DNA of 64,000 nucleotides from Pseudomonas nicosulfuronedens. Its GTDB lineage: Bacteria; Pseudomonadota; Gammaproteobacteria; Pseudomonadales; Pseudomonadaceae. Below, in pieces: positions 29,875 through 38,576 of this stretch. The notes beneath the pieces are model-generated. The model searched no databases. It had not been told where the DNA came from and saw nothing but the letters and a program-made list of their open reading frames with translations. The DNA is taken from contig NZ_SWDV01000012.1 of the NCBI RefSeq assembly GCF_005877905.1, forward strand, positions 124,001 through 188,000, in the 5' to 3' direction. The translations under genes were made by a program, and so were the position numbers. Position 1 is the stretch's first letter. Each line of letters begins with the position of its first letter.

Positions 29875-30651
29875 TTACTTCTCGACGAAGGCACGCTCGA
29901 TCAGGTAATCACCCGGCTCGCCCATGCGCGGGGAGATCTGCAGGCCGAAGCTGTTCAGCACTTCGCTGGTCTCGTCGAGCATGCTCGGGCTGCCGCAGAT
30001 CATCGCGCGGTCGTCCTGCGGGTTCATCGGCGGCAGGCCGATGTCGGCGAACAGCTTGCCACTGCGCATCAGGTCGGTCTGACGGCCCATGCTATGGAAC
30101 TCTTCGCGAGTCACCAGCGGGCAATAGATCAGCTTCTCTTTCACCATGTCGCCGAAGTACTCATGCTCCGGCAGGACCTTGGTGATGAAGTCCGCGTAGG
30201 CCAGCTCGCTGACCCAGCGTACGCCGTGGACCAGGATGACCTTCTCGAAGCGCTCGTAGACTTCCGGGTCCTGGATGACCGACAGGAACGGCGCCATGCC
30301 GGTGCCGGTGCTCAGCAGGTACAGATGCTTGCCGGGCTTGAGGTCGTCCAGCACCAGGGTGCCGGTCGGCTTGCGGCTGACCATCAGCTCGTCGCCTTCC
30401 TTCAGGTGCTGCAGACGCGAAGTCAGCGGACCGTCCGGGACCTTGATGCTGAAGAACTCCAGGTGCTCTTCGTAGTTCGGGCTGGCGATGCTGTACGCGC
30501 GCATCAGCGGACGACCGTTGACTTCCAGGCCGATCATCACGAATTGACCGGTCTTGAAGCGCAGACCCGGGTTACGGGTGGTCTTGAAGCTGAAGAGGGT
30601 GTCGTTCCAGTGGTGCACGCTGAGAACGCGCTCGGTGTACAGGTTGCTCAT
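29875..30651 (-). CDS. fpr: Ferredoxin/flavodoxin-NADP+ reductase
   Basis: FAD enzyme that passes electrons between NADPH and ferredoxin or flavodoxin, supporting Fe-S repair and the response to superoxide. The 258 residues have the FAD motif RAYSIAS near 53-59, the NADP-binding STGTGMAPFLSV near 115-126 and the CGSPSML motif near 215. The C-terminus ends FVEK rather than the plant-type Tyr, as in the bacterial subclass I enzymes of pseudomonads. The ATG after AGGAGTCCTTG is preferred to the TTG one codon upstream. It is divergent from the LysR gene that regulates fpr in related species. Confidence 0.96.
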   Translation of the reverse strand: MSNLYTERVLSVHHWNDTLFSFKTTRNPGLRFKTGQFVMIGLEVNGRPLMRAYSIASPNYEEHLEFFSIKVPDGPLTSRLQHLKEGDELMVSRKPTGTLVLDDLKPGKHLYLLSTGTGMAPFLSVIQDPEVYERFEKVILVHGVRWVSELAYADFITKVLPEHEYFGDMVKEKLIYCPLVTREEFHSMGRQTDLMRSGKLFADIGLPPMNPQDDRAMICGSPSMLDETSEVLNSFGLQISPRMGEPGDYLIERAFVEK

Positions 30652-30732
30652 CAAGGACTCCTAGGAGAAACGTGGCGCACCCCAGCAGATCCCGGACGTA
30701 GCGCAATTGCGCGACATTTTATAGGCGGCGAC

Positions 30733-30762
30733 AATATCCGCAAAATAAATTATCTGGATATT
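30733..30762. promoter_or_regulatory. Candidate regulator site between fpr and finR
   Basis: AATATCC (30733-30739) and GGATATT (30756-30762) form an inverted repeat with a 16-base AT-rich spacer, about 80 bases before fpr and 110 before the LysR gene. The layout fits a LysR-type site controlling both promoters. Confidence 0.5.
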
Positions 30763-30873
30763 GCTAATCCAAAACGCAGATAAGGCCGCTACGTCGCCGC
30801 GAAAGGATACCGTCAGGCCCTTCCTACGCCGGGGTGACGAAATGTCGCGCAGCCCTCTCCGGAGCCCCTCTGA

Positions 30874-31800
30874 ATGAAGTTCACCCTGCGCCAGCTCGAA
30901 GTCTTCGTCGCCGTCGCCCAGCAGGAAAGCGTCTCCCGCGCCGCGGAAGCGCTGTCCATGTCGCAGTCGGCCACCAGCACCGCGCTGGGCGAGCTGGAGC
31001 GGCAGTTCGACTGCAAACTGTTCGATCGCTCCGGCAAGCGCCTGACCCTCAACGCCCTCGGCCGCCAATTGCTGCCCCAGGCAGTGGCCCTGCTCGACCG
31101 CGGCAGCGAGATCGAGAACATGCTCAATGGCAAGAGCGCCTTCGGCTCGCTGGACCTGGGCGCCACCCTGACCATCGGCAACTACCTGGCGACTCTGCTG
31201 ATCGGCACCTTCATGCAGCGCCAGCCCGACTGCCGGGTGCGCCTGCACGTGCACAACACCGCCCACGTTGTACAGCGTGTAGCGCACTACGAGCTGGACC
31301 TGGGGCTGATCGAAGGCGACTGCCAGCACCCCGACATCGAAGTGCAGCCGTGGATGGAAGACGAACTGGTAGTGTTCTGCGCGCCACAGCACCCGCTCGC
31401 CCGTGAAGGCCGCGCGAGCCTGGAGCGGCTGACGGAGGAAGCGTGGATCCTGCGGGAGCAGGGCTCAGGTACGCGGCTGACCTTCGACCAGGCCATGCGC
31501 CACCACGTTGAACCACTGAACGTGCGGCTGGAACTGGAACACACCGAGGCGATCAAGCGCGCGGTGGAATCGGGACTGGGGATCGGCTGCATCTCGCGCC
31601 TGGCGCTGCGCGACGCCTTCCGCCGTGGCAGCCTGGTGCCGGTGGAAACGCCGGACCTGGACCTGCGCCGGCAGTTCTACTTCATCTGGCACCGGCAGAA
31701 GTACCAGACCGCGACCATGCGCGAGTTCCTGGAGCTGTGCCGCAGCGAAACCGCCGGGGTAACGCGCAGCGACGACATCGTCCTGCCGATGATTCCCTGA
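30874..31800 (+). CDS. finR: LysR-type regulator (FinR)
   Basis: A 308-residue LysR regulator with an N-terminal winged HTH (residues 1-60: TLRQLEVFVAVAQQESVSRA and SATSTALGELERQF) and a C-terminal effector domain (about 90-295). Its position back to back with fpr matches FinR, which activates fpr under superoxide stress in Pseudomonas putida. The assignment rests on this arrangement and on recall of the family. The direct stress-sensing residue is not evident. It is monocistronic and is followed by a REP-like repeat. Confidence 0.85.
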   Translation: MKFTLRQLEVFVAVAQQESVSRAAEALSMSQSATSTALGELERQFDCKLFDRSGKRLTLNALGRQLLPQAVALLDRGSEIENMLNGKSAFGSLDLGATLTIGNYLATLLIGTFMQRQPDCRVRLHVHNTAHVVQRVAHYELDLGLIEGDCQHPDIEVQPWMEDELVVFCAPQHPLAREGRASLERLTEEAWILREQGSGTRLTFDQAMRHHVEPLNVRLELEHTEAIKRAVESGLGIGCISRLALRDAFRRGSLVPVETPDLDLRRQFYFIWHRQKYQTATMREFLELCRSETAGVTRSDDIVLPMIP

Positions 31801-31810
31801 ACGGCGCTTC

Positions 31811-31890
31811 CTGTAGGAGCGGATCTTATCCGCGATCAGGCCGGCAGGCCGGCTCAGATGGTCCCGGTTGCGCCGGGATTTCGCAGAGAA
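31811..31890. repeat. REP-like repeat in the finR-dgkA spacer
   Basis: A REP variant TAGGAGCGGATCTTATCCGC begins at 31813, and a degenerate reversed half (GAAGCTCCGCTCCTGCGGG) lies near 31887-31905. The pair is less regular than the REP pairs elsewhere in the window. No gene is present. Confidence 0.6.
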
Positions 31891-31914
31891 GCTCCGCTCC
31901 TGCGGGCGACCCTG

Positions 31915-32286
31915 TCAGCCCAGCAGAATGCCTGCCCAGGTCACGGTGATGATGGTCAGCGCCACGAATTGGGCGGCGCTACCCATGTCCTTGGCGTTCT
32001 TCGACAGCGGGTGGCGCTCCAGGGAAACCCGGTCGACCACCGCCTCGATGGCGGAGTTGAGCAGCTCGACGATCAGCGCCAGCAGGCACACGGCGATCAT
32101 CAGCGCGCGCTCGCCACGAGTGACGTCACAGAAGAACGACAGCGGGACCAGGACCACGTTGATCAGAACCAGCTGGCGGAAGGCCGCTTCACCCTTGAAG
32201 GCGGCGGCGAAGCCGGCCAGGGAGTAGCCGGCGGCGTTGAAGATGCGTTTCAGGCCGGTCTGGCCCTTGAAGGGGGAGGCGGACAC
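31915..32286 (-). CDS. dgkA: Diacylglycerol kinase
   Basis: Small inner-membrane kinase (123 residues, three transmembrane helices) that rephosphorylates diacylglycerol produced when membrane-derived oligosaccharides are made. The signature ELLNSAIEAVVDR lies near residues 73-85, and the N-terminal RIFNAAGYSLAG and AAFRQ segments are typical. A GTG start (SASPFKGQTG) is inferred. It sits after the divergent REP region and before erdR, an order shared with P. aeruginosa. Confidence 0.95.
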   Translation of the reverse strand: MSASPFKGQTGLKRIFNAAGYSLAGFAAAFKGEAAFRQLVLINVVLVPLSFFCDVTRGERALMIAVCLLALIVELLNSAIEAVVDRVSLERHPLSKNAKDMGSAAQFVALTIITVTWAGILLG

Positions 32287-32393
32287 GTGGGGTTCTCACA
32301 GGCAAAGGTCGCGGCACTCTATACCAGCGATCGTCAAAAAGGAGTCAAGGCCATTACAGAATGTGACGGTTCCCCAGCCGGAATGTGACGACC

Positions 32394-33044
32394 TCAGTTC
32401 CCCGGTACCGACTCCATCTGCGCCAGCAGCAGTGCCGCCTGGGTGCGGGTGCGCACATTCAGCTTGCGGAAGATCGCGGTGACATGCGCCTTCACCGTGG
32501 CTTCGGAAACGCTCAGCTCGAAGGCGATCTGCTTGTTCAGCAGGCCTTCGCAGACCATGGTCAGCACGCGGAACTGTTGCGGAGTGAGGCTGGCCAGACC
32601 GGCGCTGGCAGCGCGGACGTCCTCGCTCATCTCGGTCACGGCGTCCACCTGCGGCGGCCACCAGACATCGCCATCGAGCACCGAGCGCACGGCCTGCTGC
32701 AGCACGCTCAGTTCGCTGGACTTGGGAATGAAACCACTGGCGCCGAACTCACGGGAGCGCTGCACCACGGCGGCATCTTCCTGGGCCGAGACCATCACCA
32801 CCGGAATCTGCGGGTACTGCCCGCGCAGCAGCACCAGGCCGGAGAAGCCATAAGCGCCAGGCATGTTCAGGTCCAACAGCACTAGGTCCCAGTCGGCCTT
32901 CTCGTTCAGGCGCGTCTCCAACTCCGCGATACTCGCTGCCTCCGACAGTCGCGCCTCGGGGCCAAGACCAATGGTCAGGGCCTGGTGCAGGGCACTGCGG
33001 AACAGCGGGTGATCGTCAGCGATCAGGATCTCGTAGGAAGCCAT
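32394..33044 (-). CDS. erdR: LuxR-type response regulator (ErdR)
   Basis: Two-domain response regulator of 216 residues. The receiver domain has acidic residues D10 and D11, and phosphoacceptor D58 in LLDLNMP. A GerE/LuxR DNA-binding helix-turn-helix occupies about 150-210 (LTPQQFRVLTMVCEGLLNKQ, then VSEATVKAHVTAI). Orthologues next to dgkA are ErdR, which in P. aeruginosa controls ethanol oxidation and acetate (acs) genes. The partner kinase is not in the window. AAGGAAAATTC precedes the ATG. Function is inferred from orthology and position. Confidence 0.87.
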   Translation of the reverse strand: MASYEILIADDHPLFRSALHQALTIGLGPEARLSEAASIAELETRLNEKADWDLVLLDLNMPGAYGFSGLVLLRGQYPQIPVVMVSAQEDAAVVQRSREFGASGFIPKSSELSVLQQAVRSVLDGDVWWPPQVDAVTEMSEDVRAASAGLASLTPQQFRVLTMVCEGLLNKQIAFELSVSEATVKAHVTAIFRKLNVRTRTQAALLLAQMESVPGN

Positions 33045-33310
33045 GAATTTTCCTTGAAGGCCGCGCCGAAGTCCTGCCGCGGATAACAGCCAGACTTGCG
33101 CACGAAAGGTCGGAGCACGGATAGAGCACTACTTGTCGCATTGTACGCAAAGACCACATCCGCTGTCCGCCGCGAATACATCGCCGGACGGTACTTACAC
33201 CGTGGCCTGAAAGCCCCTGCCACTGTGCCCGCCGGGAACCTCCTCCCCTTTCCAAAGGCCCGGCGTTACGGCAGAGTTCCGCTTTTTTTCCTGCCCGTTA
33301 CGAGAACAAG

Positions 33311-34195
33311 ATGAAAAGCCATGCGCTGCGCGCCGATTTCCTGATGCTGTTCACCGCGATGATCTGGGGGGTCTCCTTCGTCGCGCAACGCCTCGGGATG
33401 GATGCCATCGGTCCCTTCCTCTATACCGGCCTGCGCTTCACCCTCGGCGCCGTGGCACTGCTGCCCTTGCTGGCCTGGTCGAGCAAGCGCGGCGCCCAGC
33501 CGTTCAACCGCGGCCTGCTGCTGGCAGGCCTGGCCATCGGTACCGCACTGACCGTGGGGATCAACCTGCAACAGGTCGGCCTGATGTTCACCAGCGTGAC
33601 CAACTCCGGCTTCATCACCGGCCTGTACGTGATCATCGTGCCGCTGCTCGGCCTGCTCATCGGCCATCGTGCCGGCATGGGCACCTGGCTGGGATGCGCA
33701 CTGGCCGTGACCGGCATGGCGATGCTGAGCATCGGCCCGGGCTTCCACGTTGCTTCCGGCGACTGGCTGCAGCTGACCGGCGCCTTCGTCTGGGGCGGCC
33801 ACGTGCTGCTGGTGGGGCTTTTTGCCAGCCGCTACGACCCGATCCGACTGGCCTTCCTGCAGTTCGCGACCTGTGCGGTGGTAAGCATGATTCTCGCGCT
33901 GGTGTTCGAAGAGATCCGCCTCGATGCCATCATCCAGGCCGGCCCCGCGCTGATCTACGGTGGCCTGTTCGGCGTTGCCACCGGCTTCACCCTGCAGGTC
34001 ATCGCGCAGAAACACGCCATTGCCTCCCACGCGGCGATCATCCTCTCTCTGGAGGCCGTGTTCGCCGCCATCGCCGGCGCACTGTTCCTCAACGAGACCC
34101 TGCATGTGCGTGGTTATTTCGGCTGCGCGCTGATGCTCGCCGGCATGCTGGTGGCGCAGCTTTGGCCGAAGAAGGCCGAGGTGAAGGCGGTCTGA
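33311..34195 (+). CDS. EamA/DMT-family permease
   Basis: Ten-helix inner-membrane permease of the drug/metabolite transporter superfamily, 294 residues, with two EamA repeats. The first repeat has the MIWGVSFVAQRLGM segment near residue 16 and the second has the GFTLQVIAQKHA and SLEAVFAAIAGALFLNE segments near 225 and 245. The substrate is unknown; members export amino acids or metabolites. The start MKSHALRADF is preceded by a weak ribosome site. It lies between erdR and tapT, as in P. aeruginosa (PA3605-like). A REP pair follows. Confidence 0.88.
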   Translation: MKSHALRADFLMLFTAMIWGVSFVAQRLGMDAIGPFLYTGLRFTLGAVALLPLLAWSSKRGAQPFNRGLLLAGLAIGTALTVGINLQQVGLMFTSVTNSGFITGLYVIIVPLLGLLIGHRAGMGTWLGCALAVTGMAMLSIGPGFHVASGDWLQLTGAFVWGGHVLLVGLFASRYDPIRLAFLQFATCAVVSMILALVFEEIRLDAIIQAGPALIYGGLFGVATGFTLQVIAQKHAIASHAAIILSLEAVFAAIAGALFLNETLHVRGYFGCALMLAGMLVAQLWPKKAEVKAV

Positions 34196-34221
34196 TCTCT
34201 ACTGCACAACGGAGCGAGACT

Positions 34222-34302
34222 GTTCGCGAGCCAGCTCGCTCCTACAGGCTGGGGATTCGGCGGCACGAGCGCTCTTCGTAGGAGCGAGCTCGCTCGCGAA
34301 CC
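34222..34302. repeat. REP inverted pair
   Basis: Opposing REP copies at 34222-34246 and 34275-34302, with the core AGGAGCGAGCTCGCTCGCGA on the right arm and the left arm slightly degenerate. Located in the 163-base gap between the EamA and tapT genes. Confidence 0.85.
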
Positions 34303-34358
34303 GCACACCTCGGCGCCCGCTCTGAAAATCAGAAACATGCATGCGATGAAGGGCCGAT

Positions 34359-35075
34359 CTAGCGCTCGGTAAACGGCCTCAACGCCTGATGCGCCGGGCT
34401 CTGCTCATCCAGCGGCTGCTGGCGCTTGGAGCCCAGGTAGCGCTCGCTGAACACATCCAGGTAAGCATCCAGCGCATCCCCCGCACGACGGTCGCCGGCC
34501 AGCCCGAGGCAAAGCGCGGCAACCTCGGCGGTGCACAGGTGCTCATCGAACTTGGAGCGACGCAGGCGATAGCGCGACAGCGCATCGGGGGTGATGCTCA
34601 ATACTGGAAAGCGATCCAGGTAAGGGCTCTTGCGGAACATCTTGCGCGCTTCGTTCCAGGTGGCGTCGAGCAGGATGAACAGCGGGCGCTTGCCGTCCTG
34701 CGGCTCCACCGTGGTCACCACGCGCTCGGGCTGGACGAACTCACCAGGGAACACCACGTACGGCTGCCACTGCGGGTCATCGAGCAGCGCCAGCAGCGCC
34801 GGGTCGACCTCGATGCGCGACCAGCCGAAGGCCCAAGTCTCGGGTACGGTTTCTGCGATCAGCCAGCCGGTGTTGCTGGGCTTGAGCGGTTCGGTGTCGA
34901 ACATCACCAGACACATCGCCGAATTGGACTCGACCTGCGGGCGCAGGCTGCACATGCAGTAGTTCGGCCGCAAACGGCAGCCGGGACAGCGCGGCGAGCG
35001 CGAGCCACGGGCGAAGAACGGTTTGATGCAGCGGGCCAGGCGTTCATCGCGAAGGCGGGCGACGGCGTGGCTCAT
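34359..35075 (-). CDS. tapT: DTW-domain tRNA-uridine aminocarboxypropyltransferase
   Basis: Transfers the 3-amino-3-carboxypropyl group from SAM to uridine in tRNA (acp3U). The 238-residue protein has a zinc-like Cys cluster (CPGCRLRPNYCMC) near residues 29-41 and the DTW-family motif with the invariant D-x-T-W (LLDATWNEARKM) near 130. E. coli TapT (YfiP) is the reference. I chose the ATG starting MSHAVARLRDER. The open frame goes 75 codons further upstream, but that part is poorly conserved and rich in Arg/Pro, so it is probably not translated. Identity is fairly secure. Confidence 0.86.
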   Translation of the reverse strand: MSHAVARLRDERLARCIKPFFARGSRSPRCPGCRLRPNYCMCSLRPQVESNSAMCLVMFDTEPLKPSNTGWLIAETVPETWAFGWSRIEVDPALLALLDDPQWQPYVVFPGEFVQPERVVTTVEPQDGKRPLFILLDATWNEARKMFRKSPYLDRFPVLSITPDALSRYRLRRSKFDEHLCTAEVAALCLGLAGDRRAGDALDAYLDVFSERYLGSKRQQPLDEQSPAHQALRPFTER

Positions 35076-35373
35076 GCTGCAGCCACCGGGATGAGGAAAA
35101 GCGGACGGGACATCGAAGGCTCGAACGGGACGACGGTTGCGGACCGCCGATTGTACCAGAGCCATGGTCCGCCCCTCGCACAGCCGACCGTCGATAGGCT
35201 CGGCGAACCCGCCTCTTCCTTGACCCATTTGGCGACCCAGCGGGCCGGACAGCGGCCTGCGGCAATCGAATCTCGGCAGGCAGGTCGTTTTAAGGGACAA
35301 TAGGCGGCTGTAATGACCCGCGAACCCGGAAGGCTCGCCACGGTCGAATCGGCACCATTGTCAGGAGATGCCC
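35076..35373. other. Spacer between tapT and the QSregVF gene
   Basis: Divergent genes flank this 298-base stretch. Long open frames cross it but none resembles a gene family. Promoters for both flanking genes must lie here; I cannot pick hexamers reliably. In P. aeruginosa a polyamine-transporter operon (potABCD) sits at this point; it is absent here. Confidence 0.4.
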
Positions 35374-35781
35374 ATGCTGCGCCTCACCGCCCTCGCCCTC
35401 TGCCTCGTCATTCCCGTCGCGCACGCCGCGTCGAAGAAGGACTTCGAACTGACCCAGACCCTGGAAAAGGTCGCCAAGGAAAGCAGCGAAGGCACCCCGC
35501 GCGCCATCAACGAGGACATCCTCGACCAGGGCTACACCGTCGACGGCCCCCAGTTGATCAACCACCTGAGTGTGCGCGCCAGCCATGCCGAACGCATGCG
35601 CGAGAACCCCGACAGCGTGCGCAGCCAGCTGGGCGACAGCGTCTGCAGCAACACCGCCTACCGCCAGTTGCTGGCCGAGGGCGCGATCCTCACCTACAGC
35701 TTCACCGAGTACAAGACCAACGCTCCGGTCGCCACCGAGCGCTTCGATGCTGGCAGCTGCAAGATCAAGCTGAAGAAGTAA
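35374..35781 (+). CDS. Secreted QSregVF-family protein (PA3611-like)
   Basis: A 135-residue protein with a signal peptide (MLRLTALALCLVIPVAHA, cut after residue 18) and a mature part containing two cysteines, in GDSVCSNTAYR and DAGSCKIKLKK, likely joined as a disulphide. It resembles PA3611 of P. aeruginosa, described as a quorum-sensing-regulated virulence-related protein; the molecular function is unknown. AGGAG sits six bases before the second ATG, so that start is preferred to the one two codons earlier. The next gene, DUF3820, begins nine bases after the stop, so the two are probably cotranscribed. Confidence 0.83.
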   Translation: MLRLTALALCLVIPVAHAASKKDFELTQTLEKVAKESSEGTPRAINEDILDQGYTVDGPQLINHLSVRASHAERMRENPDSVRSQLGDSVCSNTAYRQLLAEGAILTYSFTEYKTNAPVATERFDAGSCKIKLKK

Positions 35782-35790
35782 GCCGCGTCC

Positions 35791-36006
35791 ATGCTCGACA
35801 AGGAAATGCTGCTGAAGATCGCGCGCACGCCGATGCCCTTCGGCAAGTACCAGGGCCGCATGCTGGTCGACCTGCCTGACGAGTACCTGCTGTGGTTCCA
35901 CAAGAAGGGGCAGTTTCCGGCCGGCGAACTGGGGCGGCTGATGCAACTGACCCTGGAACTGAAGATCGATGGTCTCGACGACCTGATCAAAGCGCTCAAG
36001 CACTGA
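35791..36006 (+). CDS. DUF3820 (QSregVF_b) small protein
   Basis: A 71-residue soluble protein of the DUF3820/QSregVF_b family: the MPFGKYQGRMLVDLPDEYLLW segment at residues 15-35 and LMQLTLELKIDGL near the end are typical. Function unknown. It is the second gene of a two-gene unit with the QSregVF protein upstream, as in P. aeruginosa. Its 3' end converges on xfp with a shared hairpin in the spacer. Confidence 0.87.
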   Translation: MLDKEMLLKIARTPMPFGKYQGRMLVDLPDEYLLWFHKKGQFPAGELGRLMQLTLELKIDGLDDLIKALKH

Positions 36007-36010
36007 GGCC

Positions 36011-36036
36011 GCGCAACCGCCCTGCGGCGGTTGCGC
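36011..36036. terminator. Bidirectional hairpin between the DUF3820 gene and xfp
   Basis: GCGCAACCGCC (36011-36021) pairs perfectly with GGCGGTTGCGC (36026-36036) around a 4-base loop. No T-run follows on either strand, so termination would be weak or factor-assisted. Confidence 0.5.
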
Positions 36037-36045
36037 GAGCGCTCG

Positions 36046-38451
36046 TCAACGCAGCACGAACGGGTTTTCCCTGCCCGCCACCGCCGCCGCTTCGTCCGGC
36101 GCCAGCAAGGCGCTGCGCGGAACATCCAGCAAACGCGCACAGGCCGCCAGCACGTGGGCCCAGCTGCAACGGTTGGCGAATAGCATGCCCGCCTCGTCCA
36201 GCGTACCGCCCTGGTTGCGATAGCCAAGCACCGCCGTTTTCAAGGCATCCGGCAGGATCGGCCAGAGGTGCCCCCGCGCCACTTCCGGGCGCATGTGAGT
36301 GAGCAGCACACGGCGCTCGTAGTGATCGGGGAACAGCCGCATGGCGATGGATTCATCCGTCAGCGCCTGCAACTCCCAGTTGTCACGCGGCGCGCGGAAG
36401 CGCCCCGGTTCCTGCAGATAGACCAGCCGATAGGGGTATCCGGCCTCCTCCAGCCGCAACGCGGCGCGACGCATCTCGGCCAGTTGGTAGCTGCCATTGG
36501 CAATCAGCAGCAGCGGTTCGTTGCCGGGGTGTTCATCCATCAGGATCGCGCCATCGCGGGCCAGCTGTTCCGCCTGGGCCTGGTTGAACACTGCCGGACG
36601 GTCACGCTTGGGTGCCACGACGCAGGCCAATTGCCCGCGACTGCGGTAGATGTCCGGCAGCAAAGCCAGGTGGCTGTTGTGGTCAGCCGGGAAGACCACC
36701 CGCACCATGTCGCTCATCTCGCCCAGCAGCGCTTCGCAGAAGGTGGTGTCCTGGTGCGACTGCTGGTTCTTGCCGTTCTCCCAGGTATGCGAAGTCACCA
36801 CCAGCGGCCAGCCGAGCCAGCCCGCCGGGCGCCCGGCCTCCTTCTGCTGGCGGGCGAATATCAGTGTCTGGCGCACCGCGCCGAGCATTTTCACGCAGAA
36901 AGCTTCGTAGCTGGCCACCAGGTTCAATCCGCCCTGGTTGGCCAGACAGGCGGAAACCACCGCTTCCTCGTTGAGCGCAGTGATGATCCGACCATCGACG
37001 GCCTCCAGATCGCTTTCCGGCTCGCTCACCCGGTGCCGCAGCGCCTTGAGCACGCCGCCCAGGCGATTGCTCGCCAGCTCGTCCGGGTTGCCGACGCGAG
37101 CACGCAGGTCCGGGTTGGCGGCGCACAGATCGACATAGAAACGATCCAGCGCGGCCATGGGCGAGCATTCGTCGTTGCGGTAATGCAGCGGCGGAATCGA
37201 AGGCTCGATAGGCCGACGCACAGCCAGTGGATTGTCCCGCTCCAGCACCCGGCCGCTGTGCGACGCCAAGAACAGGCCGCAGGCTTCGGCGAGCTCCTCC
37301 GGCTCCACCCACAACGGCGCCGCATGCTGATTGAAAAGATCGAGCGCCTCGGCGTCCACACTGGGGTTGCCCGGCAACGGCAGGTTGTGCGCGGCATTAC
37401 TGCCGGCACCGTAGAAGCCGTAGCCCTTGGTCGTCTCGGCAATGCCATAGGGAATCGGCAGCGGATAACGCAGGATGCCGCGCTCCTTCTCGTCGAGGCG
37501 GTGTTGCAGGCGCTCTTCCATCTCCCAGAGGGCGCAGACGAAAGCCGCCGGATCGCGTCCATCGAAGCTGATGGGGTCGAAACCGCAACGCTGCAAGTGC
37601 AGCTTGAAACCTTCCAGCCCTTCGTGAGTGCCCAGGTCGGTACGCTGCTCGATGCGCCGGCCGTTGGCGATCATCACCGGCAGCGCCGTGCCGCAGTCCT
37701 CGGCACGCCACCAGCGGGGGATCCAGTCGCTGCCGCGCTGCTCCTCGGCGGCACCGTCGGAGAGGAAGGCCACCAGGGTCTCGCCCGGTAGCGGCATATG
37801 CGCATACATCAGCTCGGCAAAACCAAGATAGCCGCCTTCGGCAATGCCACCGGCGGTATGCGGATTGACGTGACTGCCCAACGGAGCGGCGACCTTGCCG
37901 TCCGGCTTCTGCGCGTAGCTGTAGAAATCCTGCACCAGTCGGTCCAGCCCGGCCTCGCCGTTCCCGTAGGCCGCGGCCTGCTCCGGATGCAGGTTACCGG
38001 TGAGCACGTTGAGTGCGTCGATCGCCGCCACACAGTGCCCCTGCCCCATCAGCCAGCCGCGGGTCTTGCCACTCAGGGCATTCAGGGCGAGGTAACCGGC
38101 ATAGGCCGGCACCATGTTCAGCGCACCGCCGGTATGACCTTCGGGCTGCGCCTTGAAATCCTCGGCCTGCAAGGGGGCACCGTCGAGGCGGACGCGCCTG
38201 GCGTAGGTCATGTGCGCCACCAGCCAGAGGCCGGCGCAGGTCAGGCGGTCCAACGCGCTGAATAGCCGATAGACACTGGCCAGATCAGGCTGCAGGCCGT
38301 ACTGGACCAATTGATGAGCGACACGAAAGACCGCCGCCTGGGTCTGCACGCTATGCTGAAGCGGACCACGGCCTCGCAGCCAGCGGGCATATTCCGGCTC
38401 GGCTGCCGCATGGGCGGCAAGCTCCTCGGGGCTTGGCAGGATCTGTGACAT
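36046..38451 (-). CDS. xfp: Phosphoketolase (xylulose-5-P/fructose-6-P)
   Basis: Thiamin-diphosphate enzyme that splits xylulose-5-phosphate or fructose-6-phosphate with phosphate to give acetyl phosphate plus glyceraldehyde-3-phosphate or erythrose-4-phosphate. The 801 residues have the usual length and three-domain layout: LMGQGHCVAA near residue 135, SHVNPHTAGGIAEGGYLG near 200 (with the HxxT-type active-site region), and the transketolase-like C-terminal domain. Phosphoketolase is uncommon in general but P. aeruginosa relatives carry one here. No acetate kinase gene is in view to use the acetyl phosphate; that may lie elsewhere. It is divergent from the MBL gene. Confidence 0.93.
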   Translation of the reverse strand: MSQILPSPEELAAHAAAEPEYARWLRGRGPLQHSVQTQAAVFRVAHQLVQYGLQPDLASVYRLFSALDRLTCAGLWLVAHMTYARRVRLDGAPLQAEDFKAQPEGHTGGALNMVPAYAGYLALNALSGKTRGWLMGQGHCVAAIDALNVLTGNLHPEQAAAYGNGEAGLDRLVQDFYSYAQKPDGKVAAPLGSHVNPHTAGGIAEGGYLGFAELMYAHMPLPGETLVAFLSDGAAEEQRGSDWIPRWWRAEDCGTALPVMIANGRRIEQRTDLGTHEGLEGFKLHLQRCGFDPISFDGRDPAAFVCALWEMEERLQHRLDEKERGILRYPLPIPYGIAETTKGYGFYGAGSNAAHNLPLPGNPSVDAEALDLFNQHAAPLWVEPEELAEACGLFLASHSGRVLERDNPLAVRRPIEPSIPPLHYRNDECSPMAALDRFYVDLCAANPDLRARVGNPDELASNRLGGVLKALRHRVSEPESDLEAVDGRIITALNEEAVVSACLANQGGLNLVASYEAFCVKMLGAVRQTLIFARQQKEAGRPAGWLGWPLVVTSHTWENGKNQQSHQDTTFCEALLGEMSDMVRVVFPADHNSHLALLPDIYRSRGQLACVVAPKRDRPAVFNQAQAEQLARDGAILMDEHPGNEPLLLIANGSYQLAEMRRAALRLEEAGYPYRLVYLQEPGRFRAPRDNWELQALTDESIAMRLFPDHYERRVLLTHMRPEVARGHLWPILPDALKTAVLGYRNQGGTLDEAGMLFANRCSWAHVLAACARLLDVPRSALLAPDEAAAVAGRENPFVLR

Positions 38452-38576
38452 ATCGGCTCTCCCTTGGCTATGACGGAAAGTCTAGGTCGCCACAGATCGG
38501 ACGGGCGCTGACATGTATCAACGAGCGCCCCGACCAATCGAGCAAGGCTGAAAGAGAATTCCGACAAGGAGACGAC

